Assembly (NCBI GenBank): GCA_000697475.1
Contig: JNEU01001146.1
Location: forward strand, 1-43,128
Length of the DNA: 43,128 bases
From: Lichtheimia corymbifera B2541
Taxonomy: Eukaryota; Mucoromycota; Mucoromycetes; Mucorales; Lichtheimiaceae
Direction: 5' to 3'
A program made the position numbers and the translations under genes. Positions 10,813-22,811 of the stretch are shown here, one piece after another; positions within the stretch are counted from its first letter, which is position 1, and each line of letters begins with the position of its first letter. The notes under the pieces were generated by a model. That model did no database searches and was not told the origin of the DNA. It worked only from the letters and a program-made list of their open reading frames with translations.

Positions 10813-12635
10813 ATGGTAGCCACACATCACCGCCGTCAGCCCAGCGGCGGTGGATCATCTATCACTAGACGTGGATCTGAGCGTGGGGGTGCTGGTGTAA
10901 ATGGTGGACGTCGTCGACCCTCATTACGTAGACCTTCAGATAGACCACCTAGAGTATCAGCAACACCACGTCGAGCATCAGGTGGAAGTTTACTCAAGCC
11001 TGGTAACACATCTTCACATAACGACATCCGACGACCATCAGCTCCAGCACCAGCTGTGCCACGATTATCGATTGCTGACCAATTCATGTCACCTAATTAT
11101 CCACGCTCACCATCACCTTTGAAAAATCAAGAAGCAACCAGAGCATCTAGCATTGCAGCATCAACAAGCGAAATGTCCAATAGCACCTCAACACCATCAT
11201 CCCATCAACAGTCATCAGTATCACCAGCAGTGGAACCTGATCCTAATCGATTGACCATTGCCGATATGTTTACAAAGGACCGGAAACCTAGCTTTTCAAG
11301 TATACGCACCATTGATGATCAACCTACTGCGACCGAAAACGCATCATCAGGTACCGTAAAAGATTTTCATGTCTCACACACAACAAACCCACCCACCCCT
11401 TCAAAGGGCTCCTCCTCATATCAATATATAAGTATATGTATATACTAACCAAACTTTTACAAATAGCATCCACACAACATCAAGTGCATCCATTAGAGTC
11501 ATCAACCCGAAATCCAAATAACAGTAATGATGATGGCAGTGGTGATACATTCGAGAGTCAATTAAACCTTGACCTTACACTTCCAAGCACGTTGGCAGCA
11601 CCACCTGATAGTGCGTGGAATGGCCGTCGATATAGTCGACCCTTTGGTAGTCAAGATACGCTCGTACAATCACCCTCTCCAGGATCCCAAGAGAAGCATA
11701 AAAAAGATAGTGCTGATTATTCGGTAGCCGATTACTATACCGATAACTCATGTTCATCCTCTACAGTGGATCAACATCATGACTCTGAAAAGAAAGCAAC
11801 ACAACAACAGCATCGATGGCGTGATATGGGTCGTGAAGAATCAGGCACGATAAGTCACTATGAAGATGATCTTCCACCACCACGAGGTGTATGGATTGGA
11901 TGTTGCTTCTTGAGTTGTGGTGGCGGTGAGCGTAGCCTAATGCATGAAGAACGTAAACGACGACGACAACAAGAACGACAACAACAACAAAACAAAAGGC
12001 AACATGGCAAAGCTGGTGTATCATGTGGACGTCGAGGCTGGGTTTTCGGCATTTTCATTGTCTTTATCCTTTTGATCGCTACCGGATATATACTATGGCC
12101 ACGTACACCATTGATGCGCATTGAAGGTGCTTCATTGGTTTCTGCACCCAAGTTGACCGAGACCCATCAAAATGTGATGGTTGGCAATGTGGCTTTTGAA
12201 AGCCAATGGGTTGTTAACGTCACAGTTGATAATCGATCCAATCGTGTGCCCACGCACTTGACGCATATTGATGTGCTTGCCAAAGATGCATTGACTGGCC
12301 AAGTAATCGGTAAAGGACCAAGTGATGTATCCAATGATATGGTATTGCCACCCTCAGACATCTCCACCATTCAATTGCCTGTGGTACTGGATTATCAAGC
12401 ACGTGACGATACCGATACCACGTTTGCCAACCTGAAAAAAGCTTGTATTCAACAACCACCCAAGACATACCATGATGCCAAAACCAACCGTACTATTACC
12501 GAGCAACCAGAACGTGAATCCTTGCAACTCCATTTCTGGATTACACTCCATATATTTGGTCTTGATTGGGTCGGATACAAGCCCACAGTGATTGCTACCC
12601 CAGCTACGGGTGGATTTGCTTGCCCATTATCTTGA
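10813..12635 (+). CDS. Type II membrane protein with LEA2-like domain
   Basis: Exons 10813-11350 and 11467-12635 with a 116-nt intron, 568 residues. The first about 360 residues are low-complexity and Ser/Pro/Arg-rich, with repeated short motifs (RRPS, and two copies of LxIADxF: LSIADQF and LTIADMF). A Gln/Arg-rich basic stretch (RKRRRQQERQQQQ) precedes one transmembrane helix at about 368-390 (GWVFGIFIVFILLIATGYILW). The roughly 175-residue C-terminal part after it (MRIEGASLV..., WVVNVTVDNRSN, THIDVLAKDALTGQVIGKG, then STIQLPVVLDYQA) resembles the LEA14/LEA2 beta-sandwich found in fungal vacuolar membrane proteins such as yeast Tag1. It should face the lumen or outside. The assignment rests on fold-level pattern only. 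The long disordered arm suggests phosphoregulation. Confidence 0.75.
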
Positions 12636-14020
12636 TTCATCTTTTTACTGTTTTTGATCCCCTTCCTCTCCCTTTTACATTTGTCAGATGTTTTCTCCTT
12701 CTTTCTCCTCTCTTTTTGCTATATAATCCATTGTATACGTGTGTCTTTTCTCTACCATTTCAGATGATATCCTTGTCATCATCATCCTTCCCATAATAAT
12801 AAACTGTTCAAGTGATCCCTTCTTCCATGACACAGTGCATATTGAAATTTTGGGGAGAGGCAGCAGTAGCGTTGTCTATTTAAAGTATCCCCCAACCTAT
12901 GTTTATCCGGGATTTCAACTTGTTAAGGGGAGTGTGGGAAGAGTTTTAGAAACGAGGGCATATTCCATGTCATTCTGCAGCTATTTGCTTCAACCCTAGA
13001 ATAAAAGATGCTTATATGTCTCATGCATGCTTCATTAAGAAGCGTCGTCTTGGCATGTAGAGTAGCTAGCTGCTGCTATTATGGTATTCATTTATAGGTG
13101 ATTATAATACTCGTGAAGCCAATTAGATAATTACGACTACTAACGTGGAATACCTACTATGATCCCAAAATGAACACAATCAATAGCATTATATATAGTA
13201 GTATGGAAGCTTATAGGTTAATATACAGAGACACTCTGTGCATGCGTCAACTTGACGCATTCGCAAGACTAGCGGGGTCGGGGAAACAAGCCCAGATCTG
13301 CAGAGGAAGATGATTGACCAATAATGTATCATCACAAAGTGATCTGATCACCTACTAGGTTGTTCAAGTCAGACATCAAATCCAAAGATTGTGGGGAAGC
13401 AGGCATTATAGTGGAAATGAATGTATTCCTGTGAATAGGAAAAGCTTGATAGTAATGTTCAATCGACAAGATCTTGTGACATTCAGGCTGTAAATGCATA
13501 TTGATATTGAACAACGATGAATGTGAGCCGTGCACCTGCACGTTATAGCGTGGTTCCTGTTCCCCACAAGAAGAAGATAATGAAATTACAAGATTGGATA
13601 TGATAGCTATATATTGTGAACGAGTTGAATGATAGGAGAAATGAATGCATAGCCGAATGTGATAATAACAGCAAAGGTATGAAGGGGGGCAAGTCGGCTG
13701 TGTGTAACTGTTGCCGAATGGAGAGGTGCACCTGCTCCTTTTGTGCGAACGCGCAACATCCAGTGTGAACTCTCTTTTCCTTTACTTTCTCACTCTTTTC
13801 TAATTCCTTGACCTTTCTCTCATCTCTCTGTACCAAGCCCACAATTGCATGCTGTCAAAAGGATAGCAAGCGACCTTTCTAAACACCAAGCAGGCACCAG
13901 TTGTCCTTGACAAGCACCAACAACAACGACACTACTCACACGTTTCCCCGTATATTTGTCTTCTTTGCAATCTCAGCTACTCTACCACCCTTTTCTCTCT
14001 TTTTCTCTTCTCATTCGACC
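12636..14020. other. Intergenic region, 1.4 kb
   Basis: This holds the 3' flank of the LEA2-like gene and the promoter of the CCCH gene. It contains an interrupted palindrome with 9-bp arms (13242-13260). The long T/C-rich leader just before 14021 suggests a strong promoter. Short ORFs here lack motifs. Confidence 0.5.
13242..13260. promoter_or_regulatory. 19-nt interrupted palindrome (9-bp arms)
   Basis: ATGCGTCAA and TTGACGCAT are exact reverse complements around a single C. Each arm contains TGCGTCA, close to bZIP (AP-1/CRE-like) half-sites. It is about 760 nt upstream of the CCCH gene. It could be a dimer-binding site or a short hairpin. Confidence 0.35.
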
Positions 14021-15453
14021 ATGGCAGACAATTCCTTGACACCTAATCTGTTGGAGAGCTTTGACCGACTTAGTTTAAACCAACTATCCAAGAGTTCACC
14101 TTCTCGTCTACCCCCTTTCCAACTCAAGAGGTCTCGTAGCCAACAAGGACCCGTACCTCCGTTGCCGGGAAACTCAAATGATCATCCTCCGTCATCCAAG
14201 CAGAATAATAATGGCAATAATAGTAAACGTAAGTGAGTGAATGGGTGGATGATGAGGATGGTTGTTAATATGTGTGTGGGTTTATAGCATCGAATCTATC
14301 GCATGTGCCTTGCAAGTTCTTTAAACAAGGGACCTGTACAGCTGGCGCCAACTGCATATTTTCACACAACCCTGACCCGACATCGGAATCGGCTGTTTGC
14401 AAGTACTACCTGAAAGGCAACTGCAAGTTTGGATCCAAGTGTGCTTTGCTTCACACCATGTCAGCTTATGCTCCTGATGGTCGTAAATTATTACGTGGTC
14501 CTTCTGCTGCTGCTGCTGTTGCTCGCTCGCCACCTGTAGGGAGCCCGCTTGATTTTGGTCCTCATATGTATTCACCTGCACGTGCAACAACATCCAGCAA
14601 TACCAACCCTATCAGCACTTCCAACACCACTTCTTCTTCGACGACTACCACAACGCATGGGTTCCATCATCATCATCATCATCAATTATCGAGTAGTGCG
14701 GATGCAAGACCATACATGATGAATGGGGGTAATGGCATGTCACCCGATAGTTATCATCAACAACGCTCCTTGTTTTTGCATCCGTCATCCACCTCAATGC
14801 TTTCATCCTCCTTATCCCGCCTGCACAGTATCCCCGAGTCTTCTGGTCAATATTATGGCTATGGTTCATTGACAGCCGCAGCAGCTGCAGCTCCTTCTTC
14901 GACACCCACAGGTGGTTTCGCTGATTATTATGATGATAATGACCTCAACGATGCCATGCTTCCCTCTTCCTTGAATGAATTGCTGACGCCAACAGAGCTA
15001 CAAATGCGTAGAGCACGAGAACAACATCACTTGCACTCACCATCAATGCGCTCTCCTCTTGATTGGCCATCACAACAACAACAACCAACACGGCTGACAA
15101 ATCGATCTGACTATTTCACTGATGAAGAACCTTCTGCAATCAATATCCCAGGAACCAGTCGTCATCATCATATCCGATCCAATATCGGTGCAGGAACTGG
15201 GTTCTTTGATGAAACCCGTAGCAGCAGCACGAATAACAACCGGCTTTTCGATAACGATTCCTTCTCCCCATTCATGGATGACGAGGGTCCATTTGTTATG
15301 GAAGATACAGGCCCAATGCCACCTATAACAACGGCTACAACATCCAATAATTCCATCACTGCAAGATCGTCGTCGCAGCAACAACAACCTGGTGATCGTC
15401 GTCTGACACCTTTTGAGTTTCCTTCATTGATCAGTATTCCAAAATCATCTTAA
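14021..15453 (+). CDS. Tandem CCCH zinc-finger protein
   Basis: Exons 14021-14228 and 14288-15453 with a 59-nt intron, 457 residues. Two CCCH fingers follow each other: C78-x7-C86-x5-C92-x3-H96 and C107-x7-C115-x5-C121-x3-H125, just after the intron. The spacing C-x7-C-x5-C-x3-H resembles the fungal Lee1 / S. pombe Cps3 group more than the mRNA-decay TTP type (C-x8). The rest is disordered, with poly-Ala (two runs), a run of six His, poly-Gln and Ser/Thr-rich segments. Such proteins usually bind RNA, but the target cannot be told here. The start ATG has an excellent context (GACCATGG) after a long pyrimidine-rich leader. The short N-terminal exon ends in a Lys/Arg-containing segment that may aid nuclear import. 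Confidence 0.85.
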
Positions 15454-16594
15454 TCGTCGTCGTCTCCTCTCTCTCTCTCTATCTCTATCTCTCTCAATTC
15501 GTCATCCCGCACGCACACACACAGCCATCCCTTTTTGTCAAAAAAAGTTTTCTTTTTCGAGTTCTTTCCCTTCTTTTGTATCTCTTTATCTAAAACAACA
15601 CGCACACACTCACACACACCCTCTCATAACAAATCATCTCTGTAATCATGTTGAGCCGTTTACAACAAAGATACTTGTTTTCTATTTCTAATCATTGTCC
15701 TACCATATCGATTGCAATGTGTGTCCCAATTGTTCCCGCTTACATGGTGTGAAACACTGCCAGCGATATATCAAGGGGCAGGGACCAAGTTTGGATAAAT
15801 GCATTCGTCTTGTGACCAAAGTGATGACTTCATACTCGGGCCCATTAAAGGGAAACCAAAAACAAGGCACGGCTCTCTGCTCATGTTAATGAACCAATAG
15901 AGCCACAGCCACCCATTTCTCCCATTCACCGGGCTTATCACTCACACATCGTGTGACATCGTAACGCACGGTTCAGCCCATATTAACATTCACTATTTTT
16001 CACATGAACAAAAGTAAAAGCTATCTTGTGTGTTTCATTGTTACAAAGTGAATCTGCAATGTGTGTATGTGTGTCTATAATGGTAACAAAGAGACAACAG
16101 GAGGTAGCACAAAATCATAACAAGGTACAAGCATTGACCTGCTGGCTGATATTCACGAATAAGAAACAATGCATGATCGATGCTAAACAAATGCAGCCAG
16201 TGCATGCCCAATTCTTTGCGGGATAACATTACCGCCAAATGAAAGAGAGCCTATAGCATCTTTTTGCGACACAACTTGGATATCCATATAAAGAAACCAT
16301 CCATGCCTGTGAAGCAAATGTATCACCATCATGATTGATCTCACACAAGATAACGAAAAAAAAACATAAATGTTGTTTCCAAGGGGGATTGCAGATCATT
16401 CTTTTTTATTCTTGTCTAGAGAACTGAATTACAGGCGGTGGATATGCTCCTTTATAATAGCTTCCATCATCAGATCGGAACATGTATCCTTGTGATATAT
16501 ACTAACGACACATGTGCTCTTTTCCTTTCTTTCTCAGCAGTCAGAAACCCATCATTCTCCTCGACATCTCGTCAAATTGAGTATATTATTATTG
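15454..16594. other. Tail-to-tail intergenic region, 1.1 kb
   Basis: This starts with a CT-microsatellite (about 15465-15495) and CA-rich 3'-UTR-like sequence of the CCCH gene, and ends with the 3' flank of DGK1. A Cys-rich open frame at 15695-15889 has no ATG and is discussed under findings. No other gene is supported. Confidence 0.5.
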
Positions 16595-17452
16595 TTAAGC
16601 ATTAATGGCAGAAGGAGAGTACATGGAATCTAAACCTACAAGAGGTATCCACAACATGATAGAGCTTACAACAGGTATCACCAAATTGTCGTCCAGACCA
16701 GCTGAGTCACCCAGGGCTTCGGAGAAACCTGCCACAAGGCCACCGTATACAGAGTATGCGAGTGCACGCGATACCGATTCATGTTGAATGAGGAATCCAA
16801 AAGTCACGAGCGCACCAATGATGATAGCACCAGACGTTCCTGCCAACGACTTTTTACCGAATCGTGGTGTATACCGACCCCATAATCGTCCACAAATGCT
16901 GGCTGTTGGATCCGCCCATGACAAATAGATAATAGACATCGATGCAATCTCCGTTGGAAAAAAGTAAGTTGCAAAAATACAGCCTATATATACAAAGACA
17001 TTAGATGGCTTCAAGGATAGGTAAATGTATGTACTTGCCTGCCAGATAATATGCTACACCATTTATCCGTGATTTGACTTCACTTTGACGCATCAGTGGG
17101 CCACATACTTTGCAATAGAGTACATTGAAACTGTCGGATGAAAATCGCATCACCTCGGTCGTTAATACAACGCTCAAGAAAGCAATAAGCGGTGGGTATA
17201 TGCTCTTGGCCTGGACTCCTTGCATATATAAGTAGATAACTAGGAATCCTAATGTTCGAGATAAGCAAAACAAATACAGTGCAGAAATATACAACAAATA
17301 AGCTTGCTCTTGTGTGCAAATGACTTACCGATAGAGTAATGGAACGCCTTGCGTGGAATCTCCCAGCTGCCTTCAGGCTGAATGTGGGCAAATCGACGAT
17401 CGATTTTTTTGATGGACAATCTCTTCTTTTTCGCTTGCACTTGAGCTGTCAT
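16595..17452 (-). CDS. DGK1: CTP-dependent diacylglycerol kinase (Dgk1-like)
   Basis: Exons (minus) 17329-17452, 17039-17248, 16595-16983, 240 residues. Yeast Dgk1/Hsd1 phosphorylates diacylglycerol to phosphatidate with CTP at the ER/nuclear envelope, opposing the lipin Pah1 and controlling phospholipid synthesis and membrane growth. Seen here are a basic N-terminus (KKKRLSIKKIDRR), the motif SWEIPRKAFHYSIGF, EVMRF, NGVAYYLAGC, and the CTP-transferase-like block LSWADPTASICGRLWGR...FGKKSLAGTSGA, then EALGDSAGLDDNLVIPV, all family hallmarks, with about six membrane helices between. It is shorter than yeast Dgk1 (290) because the N-terminal extension is small. Intron 2 (16984-17038) begins with GC in the classic AG/GCAAGT context. 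The only nearby GT would break the conserved frame. A dolichol kinase is the nearest alternative but is much larger. Confidence 0.88.
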
Positions 17453-17844
17453 ATAGCGAGTCGGTTGCTGCAGAAAGGGCTTTGTATGTTAGTTGGCTCT
17501 ACTGGTTCTCAATTTATATAGCTATCGAAAAGCCCGCATCACATTGGGGGGAGTGGGTGGGGAGGGTGTTGGTTTGGTCGACATTAATCCGCAACTTGTC
17601 TTCTCTTTCTTAATGACATGAAAGTCGAATTGAGTCAAATGAATCGTCCCAGTATTTGAATGATAACTATGAATGTCCCTACGCTTTCAATTCATTGATG
17701 TGTGTCGATTGAATTATGAAAGAGCAAGCAAACATCATCAATTCGATACCTCTTTGGATCACTTTGTATTTACATATTACGGACCCTGGCAACGGAACGA
17801 AATAAAACCTTCACCCATCATGTGATTGGTCTTGTTTGCTGCAA

Positions 17845-18274
17845 TCATACACCCACCAGAGCCTTTTTCAATGTACCCCATACGCAGGTGCTGGGACATC
17901 TTATGGTTGTCGGTCCGCTTTCCGCAGTGACACCTGCCTTATTGAGTTCTGCTTGTCGCTTCTTTTTTTCATGTGAATCCTTAGTGCGCAACCAGCTTGC
18001 CAACACCAAATGTTGGGTTACAGACGTGTTACTTGCCATGGTAACATGCCAGTCATCATAATTTAATTGGTATCTCAAGTAATATAACCAAGGTAGCTAT
18101 GTAAACAAATGTAATTGATACATTCTTTGATAGTACCTTGAGTGCAGCAATGTCATTATACTGTAAAATGATGTTTTTGGTTCGACCCCATTCTAGTCTT
18201 GAGCCAATTGGGTCACTTGGCTATGAAAATGCATGATTACTACAATGGCTTAATACTTGGCGCTTGCTCTTCAT
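17845..18274 (-). CDS. Unrecognised small spliced ORF, ~117 aa
   Basis: A tentative model (minus) has exons 18257-18274, 18137-18220 and 17845-18096. Exons 2 and 3 are each closed upstream by a stop that an AG acceptor (TTTTCATAG, TTTACATAG) would remove, and the GTACTA donor between them keeps phase. The product reads SRLEWGRTKNIILQYNDIAA, then LPWLYYLRYQLNYDDWHV, then a Lys-rich helix (SHEKKKRQAELNKAG) and a short C-terminus. Codon use looks like that of the neighbouring real genes. Against it: the two introns would be only 36 and 40 nt, below the 48 nt minimum seen elsewhere in this window, and the first exon is only six codons, so the true N-terminus may lie elsewhere. I do not recognise the protein. 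It could be a young gene, a longer gene's tail, or a decayed mobile-element ORF. No membrane segment or signal peptide is seen. Confidence 0.4.
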
Positions 18275-18700
18275 TTGGCGTGACACCAATACCAATTAGC
18301 GCTGAGGTGATTATGTATTCATGTTGGCGATGCTTTAATTTAGGATGCTTGAGAGGATAGTATCATTTACTTTAACGATGGATTTGATCAATCATTGAGC
18401 GGCATAGCCAGCAAGTAGTAGTATCCATATCATTTAATAATTGAAAACAAACAAAGACATCGTGACTATTCTAGGAGAGCAAGCTAATAGAAAAAATGAC
18501 AGGCCATAATCAATGTCTTTAGGCGGTTGCCGCAGTAGTAGCCGCAGTAAGGATTTTGATGTGGGAGGATGTCAGCTGAGATAATGGTGCCATTGTTCCA
18601 TATAAATAGGGATCCATGCCGCTGGTCGTGACCGCGGTGCTGCGGCAACTTTGTTCTATTACACTCTTTTTACTTACCCCCCCGTTTGTTCGACACTGCA
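18275..18700. other. Promoter region of EFL1
   Basis: Contains TATAAATA at 18601-18608 and a C-run in the leader. A 32-codon minus-strand ORF crossing the TATA element looks coincidental. Confidence 0.5.
18601..18608 (+). promoter_or_regulatory. TATA box of EFL1
   Basis: TATAAATA lies 100 nt before the ATG at 18701. Confidence 0.5.
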
Positions 18701-21700
18701 ATGCCCGCCATTACACCTACCCAGCTCTCGGCACTGCAAAAGAACGTCAAGAACATTCGCAACATTTGTATATTGGCTCATGTCGATCATGGCAAGACCA
18801 CGCTTTCCGATTCGCTGCTTGCAACCAATGGTATCATATCCTCCAAAATGGCGGGCAAGGTGCGATATTTGGATTCCCGAGAAGACGAACAAGAGCGTGG
18901 CATCACCATGGAATCAAGCGCGATCAGTCTCTATTTCAAACTAGTACGAGCTGTGCAGCAGCCTGATGGCAACGACAAGACGATCGCAAGCGAATACCTC
19001 ATCAATTTGATTGATTCACCTGGTCACGTGGATTTCTCATCTGAAGTATCAACAGCATCTCGTCTTTGTGATGGAGGCCTTGTGCTCGTGGATGTCGTCG
19101 AAGGTGTGTGCACGCAGACCATTTCAGTACTACGACAAGCTTGGATCGATAAGGTGCGCCCTATTCTCGTCTTCAACAAGATGGATCGTCTCATTGTCGA
19201 GCTCAAACTCACGCCACTCGAAGCATATAATCATCTCAATCGCATTCTCGAGCAAGTCAACGCTATCATGGCAACATTTTACACTGGGGATGTCATGGAG
19301 GATGAAGCACGCAAACTCGAAGCTGAGAATAACCAGGAACAGGATGGCATTGATTGGGAACGAGACGATTCGGATATCTACTTTGATCCTACAAGAGGCA
19401 ATGTGATTTTCGCTAGTGCTGTGGATGGTTGGGCTTTTCGGTAAGTAGCTCTCCTCTCCTTAATTGTATAATGGGTGGATTACTGAGTCAATGCGTACAT
19501 GTAGTATCCAGCAATTTGCCAGTATCTACTTTAAGAAGCTTGGTTTCAAGGAATCCGTATTGCAAAAATGTCTTTGGGGCGACTACTACTTTGATCCAAA
19601 GGCCAAACGAGTCATCCAGCATAAGCATCTCAAGGGACGAAGTCTTAAGCCAATGTTTGTGCAATTCGTTCTTGACAACATTTGGGCTGTGTATGATAGC
19701 GTGACAACACAGTAAGTATATGGATGGGGATGGTGGTTTTATAATAACTCTTATTTAACTTGAATGTCATTAGAAATCGTGAAAGAACTGAAAAGATCGT
19801 GGCATCTCTCAACATCAAGGTGCTACCCCGCGATTTACGTTCACGCGATACACAGACGCTCTTGTCAGCTATCTTTTCTCAATGGCTTCCCCTATCAACT
19901 TGCGTATTACTAGCCATCATTGGTCAATTGCCACCACCTGTGGATGCTCAACGTGTTCGCATACCAAAGATGTTATATCCCGAGATTCAATTCAACGACA
20001 ATGAACCACCCAAACCCACCGACAATGTTGAAAAGGCGTTATATACATGTGATACATCCGATGATGCACCTGCTGTGGCCTATGTCAGCAAGATGTTTGC
20101 CGTGCCATCCGAGCTTTTACCAGAGAACCGAAGAAAGCAATTGACTGCCGAAGAAATGCGTGAACGTGGACGACGACAGAGAGAGTTGCGTGCTCAATTG
20201 GAGGAAAAGAATCTTGATGCCGGTGTTCCTCTCGATAAGGCTGCAATCGAAGCATCTGTTGCAGAAATGATGGGTGAAACGGATGAAGCATTGGATACAG
20301 CAACATCCGACGGTGATACAAAGAGTGAGCATATTATAGGCTTTGCTCGTCTTTACTCTGGCAAGATTCGCGTCGGTCAAAAGCTCTACGTGTTGGGACC
20401 CAAGTATGATCCACGCTTCCCTGATAAACACTGCTCCGAAATCACTGTCCAGAATTTGTACTTGATCATGGGCCGTGAACTTGAAGCTCTTCCAGAGGTA
20501 GTAGCAGGCAATGTGTTTGGTATTGGTGGTCTCGAAGGTCACATTCTCAAGAATGGCACATTGGCAAGCACCAAGGAAAATGTGGTCAACATGGTGGGTG
20601 TCGGCAAAGAAGCATCCCCCATTGTTCGTGTCGCTTTGGAGCCTGTCGATGCACGTGATATGGATAAGCTTGTTGAAGGCTTGCAATTGCTTAATCAGGC
20701 CGATCCTTGTGTCGAAGTGTTGTTACAAGAGACTGGTGAACACGTGATCTTGACTGCAGGCGAATTACATTTGGAACGATGTTTGCGTGATCTCAAGGAG
20801 CGATTTGCCAAGATTGATATCCATGTATCACCTCCTATTGTACCATTCCGTGAAAGCATTGTGAATTCAGGTAAAGAGTTGTTTACACGATGAGGAAGAG
20901 AAATAGTGAACTTACCATGTTATAATAGAGCTACCAGCCAACCGAGATACTGACAATGGAGCCGTACCACGTGGTCTATTTGAGATCGAATCGTCATCCA
21001 AGAATATCACTCTCAATGTTCGTGCAGTACCCTTACCAGCTTCAGTGACCGAGTATCTTGTACAGCACACTGCCACCATCAAGTCCATTGTTGATCAAAA
21101 GGCCAAAAAGAAGTCAAAGCATACCGAGGAAAGTGAGGAAGGATTAGAGCAGATACCCACTGGAATGGAAGCTGGTGACAAGATTGTGTCGGCCGAAGAG
21201 TTCCAAGCAACGCTGCGTGAAAAGTTTGCCGAGGTACAAAAGCAAGGTGGTCCTCTAGCAGGATTATGGGACGGCATTGTGGATCAGTAAGTTGGCATCA
21301 TTCCACGGGTTTGGATGATTTGGTTGTACTTATTTCCTTTTCCACAGGATCTGGTCTTTTGGTCCCAAGCGTATTGGTCCCAATATACTTGTAAATCGCA
21401 TTCCGGGTTATGTACGAAAGCCATTCTTTCAAGTGGAAGAATCCACGGCTCAACAAGGCGTGACAGAGGATCACAAAGATGAAGTGCTGGAAGTGGCAGC
21501 CGAACAGCAGAATGATAGCACATCACTGGGTATTTTGGACGTTGATTTCCCCATCCACACTGGCTTCCAGCTTTCAACACTGACAGGTCCATTATGTGCT
21601 GAGCCTGTGCAAGGTGTTTGTTATATCGTACAAGGTGTTGATTTCCACCGAGAGGAAACCGAAGGCGCTGATGGTACGTGAAAATAGGACAATGGTATTA

Positions 21701-22411
21701 AGGAGTATCCTATGCTTATACGAATGCTTGTCTAGTACGTTCACGCTTGGCATTGATCCAAGGAAAGGTTATATCAGCAATGAAAGAAGCATGCCGACAA
21801 GGTTTTCTCGATTGGTCTCCACGGTTATTCTTAGCCATGTATGAATGTGATATCCAAGCATCTGGTTAGTTCTCCTTAGTGTGTGTTGGATATGCAATTT
21901 ATTGAGTGTGTTTTATAGCCGAAGTACTTGGCCGTGTCTATGGAGTTATTTCAAAACGTAAAGGCAAGATTATCTCTGAAGATCTCAAGGATGGTACACC
22001 CTTCTGGCAAATCAAAGCATTGATGCCTGTTATTGAGAGTTTTGGATTTTCAGATGGTATGTCGGTGGTTATTAAGGTGACAAGAGTGGTTCCTAATCAT
22101 ATTTCCTAGAAATCCGCAAGCGTACATCTGGTGCTGCTAGCCCACAATTGGTCTTTAGCGGGTAATTTATTATTTTCTTCTTGGTCCCTATGCACCCTTT
22201 GCTAACCAAAAATTCCTCTAGATTTGAAATGTTGGATGAGGATCCCTTCTGGGTGCCTACCACTGAAGAAGAGCTCGAGGACTTGGGAGAGAAGGCTGAC
22301 AAGGAGAACCTGGCCAAGAAATACATGGACACTGTGCGTAAGCGCAAGGGCATGTTTGTTGAAAAGAAGCTAGTGGAACACGCCGAGAAGCAGCGTACAT
22401 TGAAAAAGTAG
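18701..22411 (+). CDS. EFL1: Ribosome assembly GTPase Efl1/Ria1, 9 exons
   Basis: Elongation-factor-like GTPase 1 works in the cytoplasm with Sdo1/SBDS to release the anti-association factor Tif6/eIF6 from pre-60S subunits. Exons: 18701-19440, 19505-19711, 19774-20870, 20929-21286, 21348-21673, 21736-21864, 21919-22056, 22110-22161, 22222-22411, giving 1078 residues (yeast 1110). G1 is AHVDHGKTT (26-34), the switch region has the DEQERGITM segment, G3 is DSPGHVDF, and G4 is NKMD. It is an EF-2 paralogue: the large insertion after G4 and the [15 protein letters not shown] segment distinguish Efl1 from eEF2, as does the basic C-terminus ([15 protein letters not shown]). Domain II carries the charged Efl1 insertion ([20 protein letters not shown]). 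All nine exons join in phase. The ATG was chosen over an upstream in-frame TTG. It follows a TATA box at 18601. Confidence 0.95.
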
Positions 22412-22811
22412 ATAGACCTATATGTAATATATTGCAAATCATGATTTTATTTCATCTCAATTCTTTCTTCCCGCAAAAAAAAGCTTATGGTACACAGATG
22501 AAATCTGTTGTTGATGGGATGAATCGATAAGCGGACTGTGATCTACTTTGGGATGTGGGAAACCAGCAGATTGGTAACGATTAATGTCGCCGTTATAATA
22601 TCCTTATACACGTGCTTTGTAGTCAGGCCCCTATTGTGGCTGTTTGAGATAGCAACGAGACATGGGCAAATTGTGATATGAACAAAATACTTTCATTGAA
22701 GACGATCAAACATTACAAAAAGTTAAACATATAATATAACAGGGGAAGAGGCTATGTACAGGAGCGTTGATCAACAACAGCGTATCTAATGGGGTAGCTA
22801 GGGGATATTTT
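22412..22811. other. Tail-to-tail intergenic region, 0.4 kb
   Basis: This is the 3' flank of EFL1 (+) and of the second AAAP gene (-). It is AT-rich with a short A-run. No gene seen. Confidence 0.5.

Noticed and set aside
14645..14905. Minus-strand ORFs opposite the CCCH and LEA2-like genes
   Set aside because: These are shadows of repetitive CAT/CAA codons in the real genes, without any motif.
18170..18195. GGTTCGACCCC, similar to a tRNA B box
   Set aside because: Flanks do not pair into a T-stem or acceptor stem, and no box A lies at the right distance. It lies inside the putative small spliced ORF.
18519..18618. Minus-strand 32-codon ORF starting in the EFL1 TATA region
   Set aside because: Its first codons are the complement of the TATA element, there is no downstream partner exon, and it is very short.
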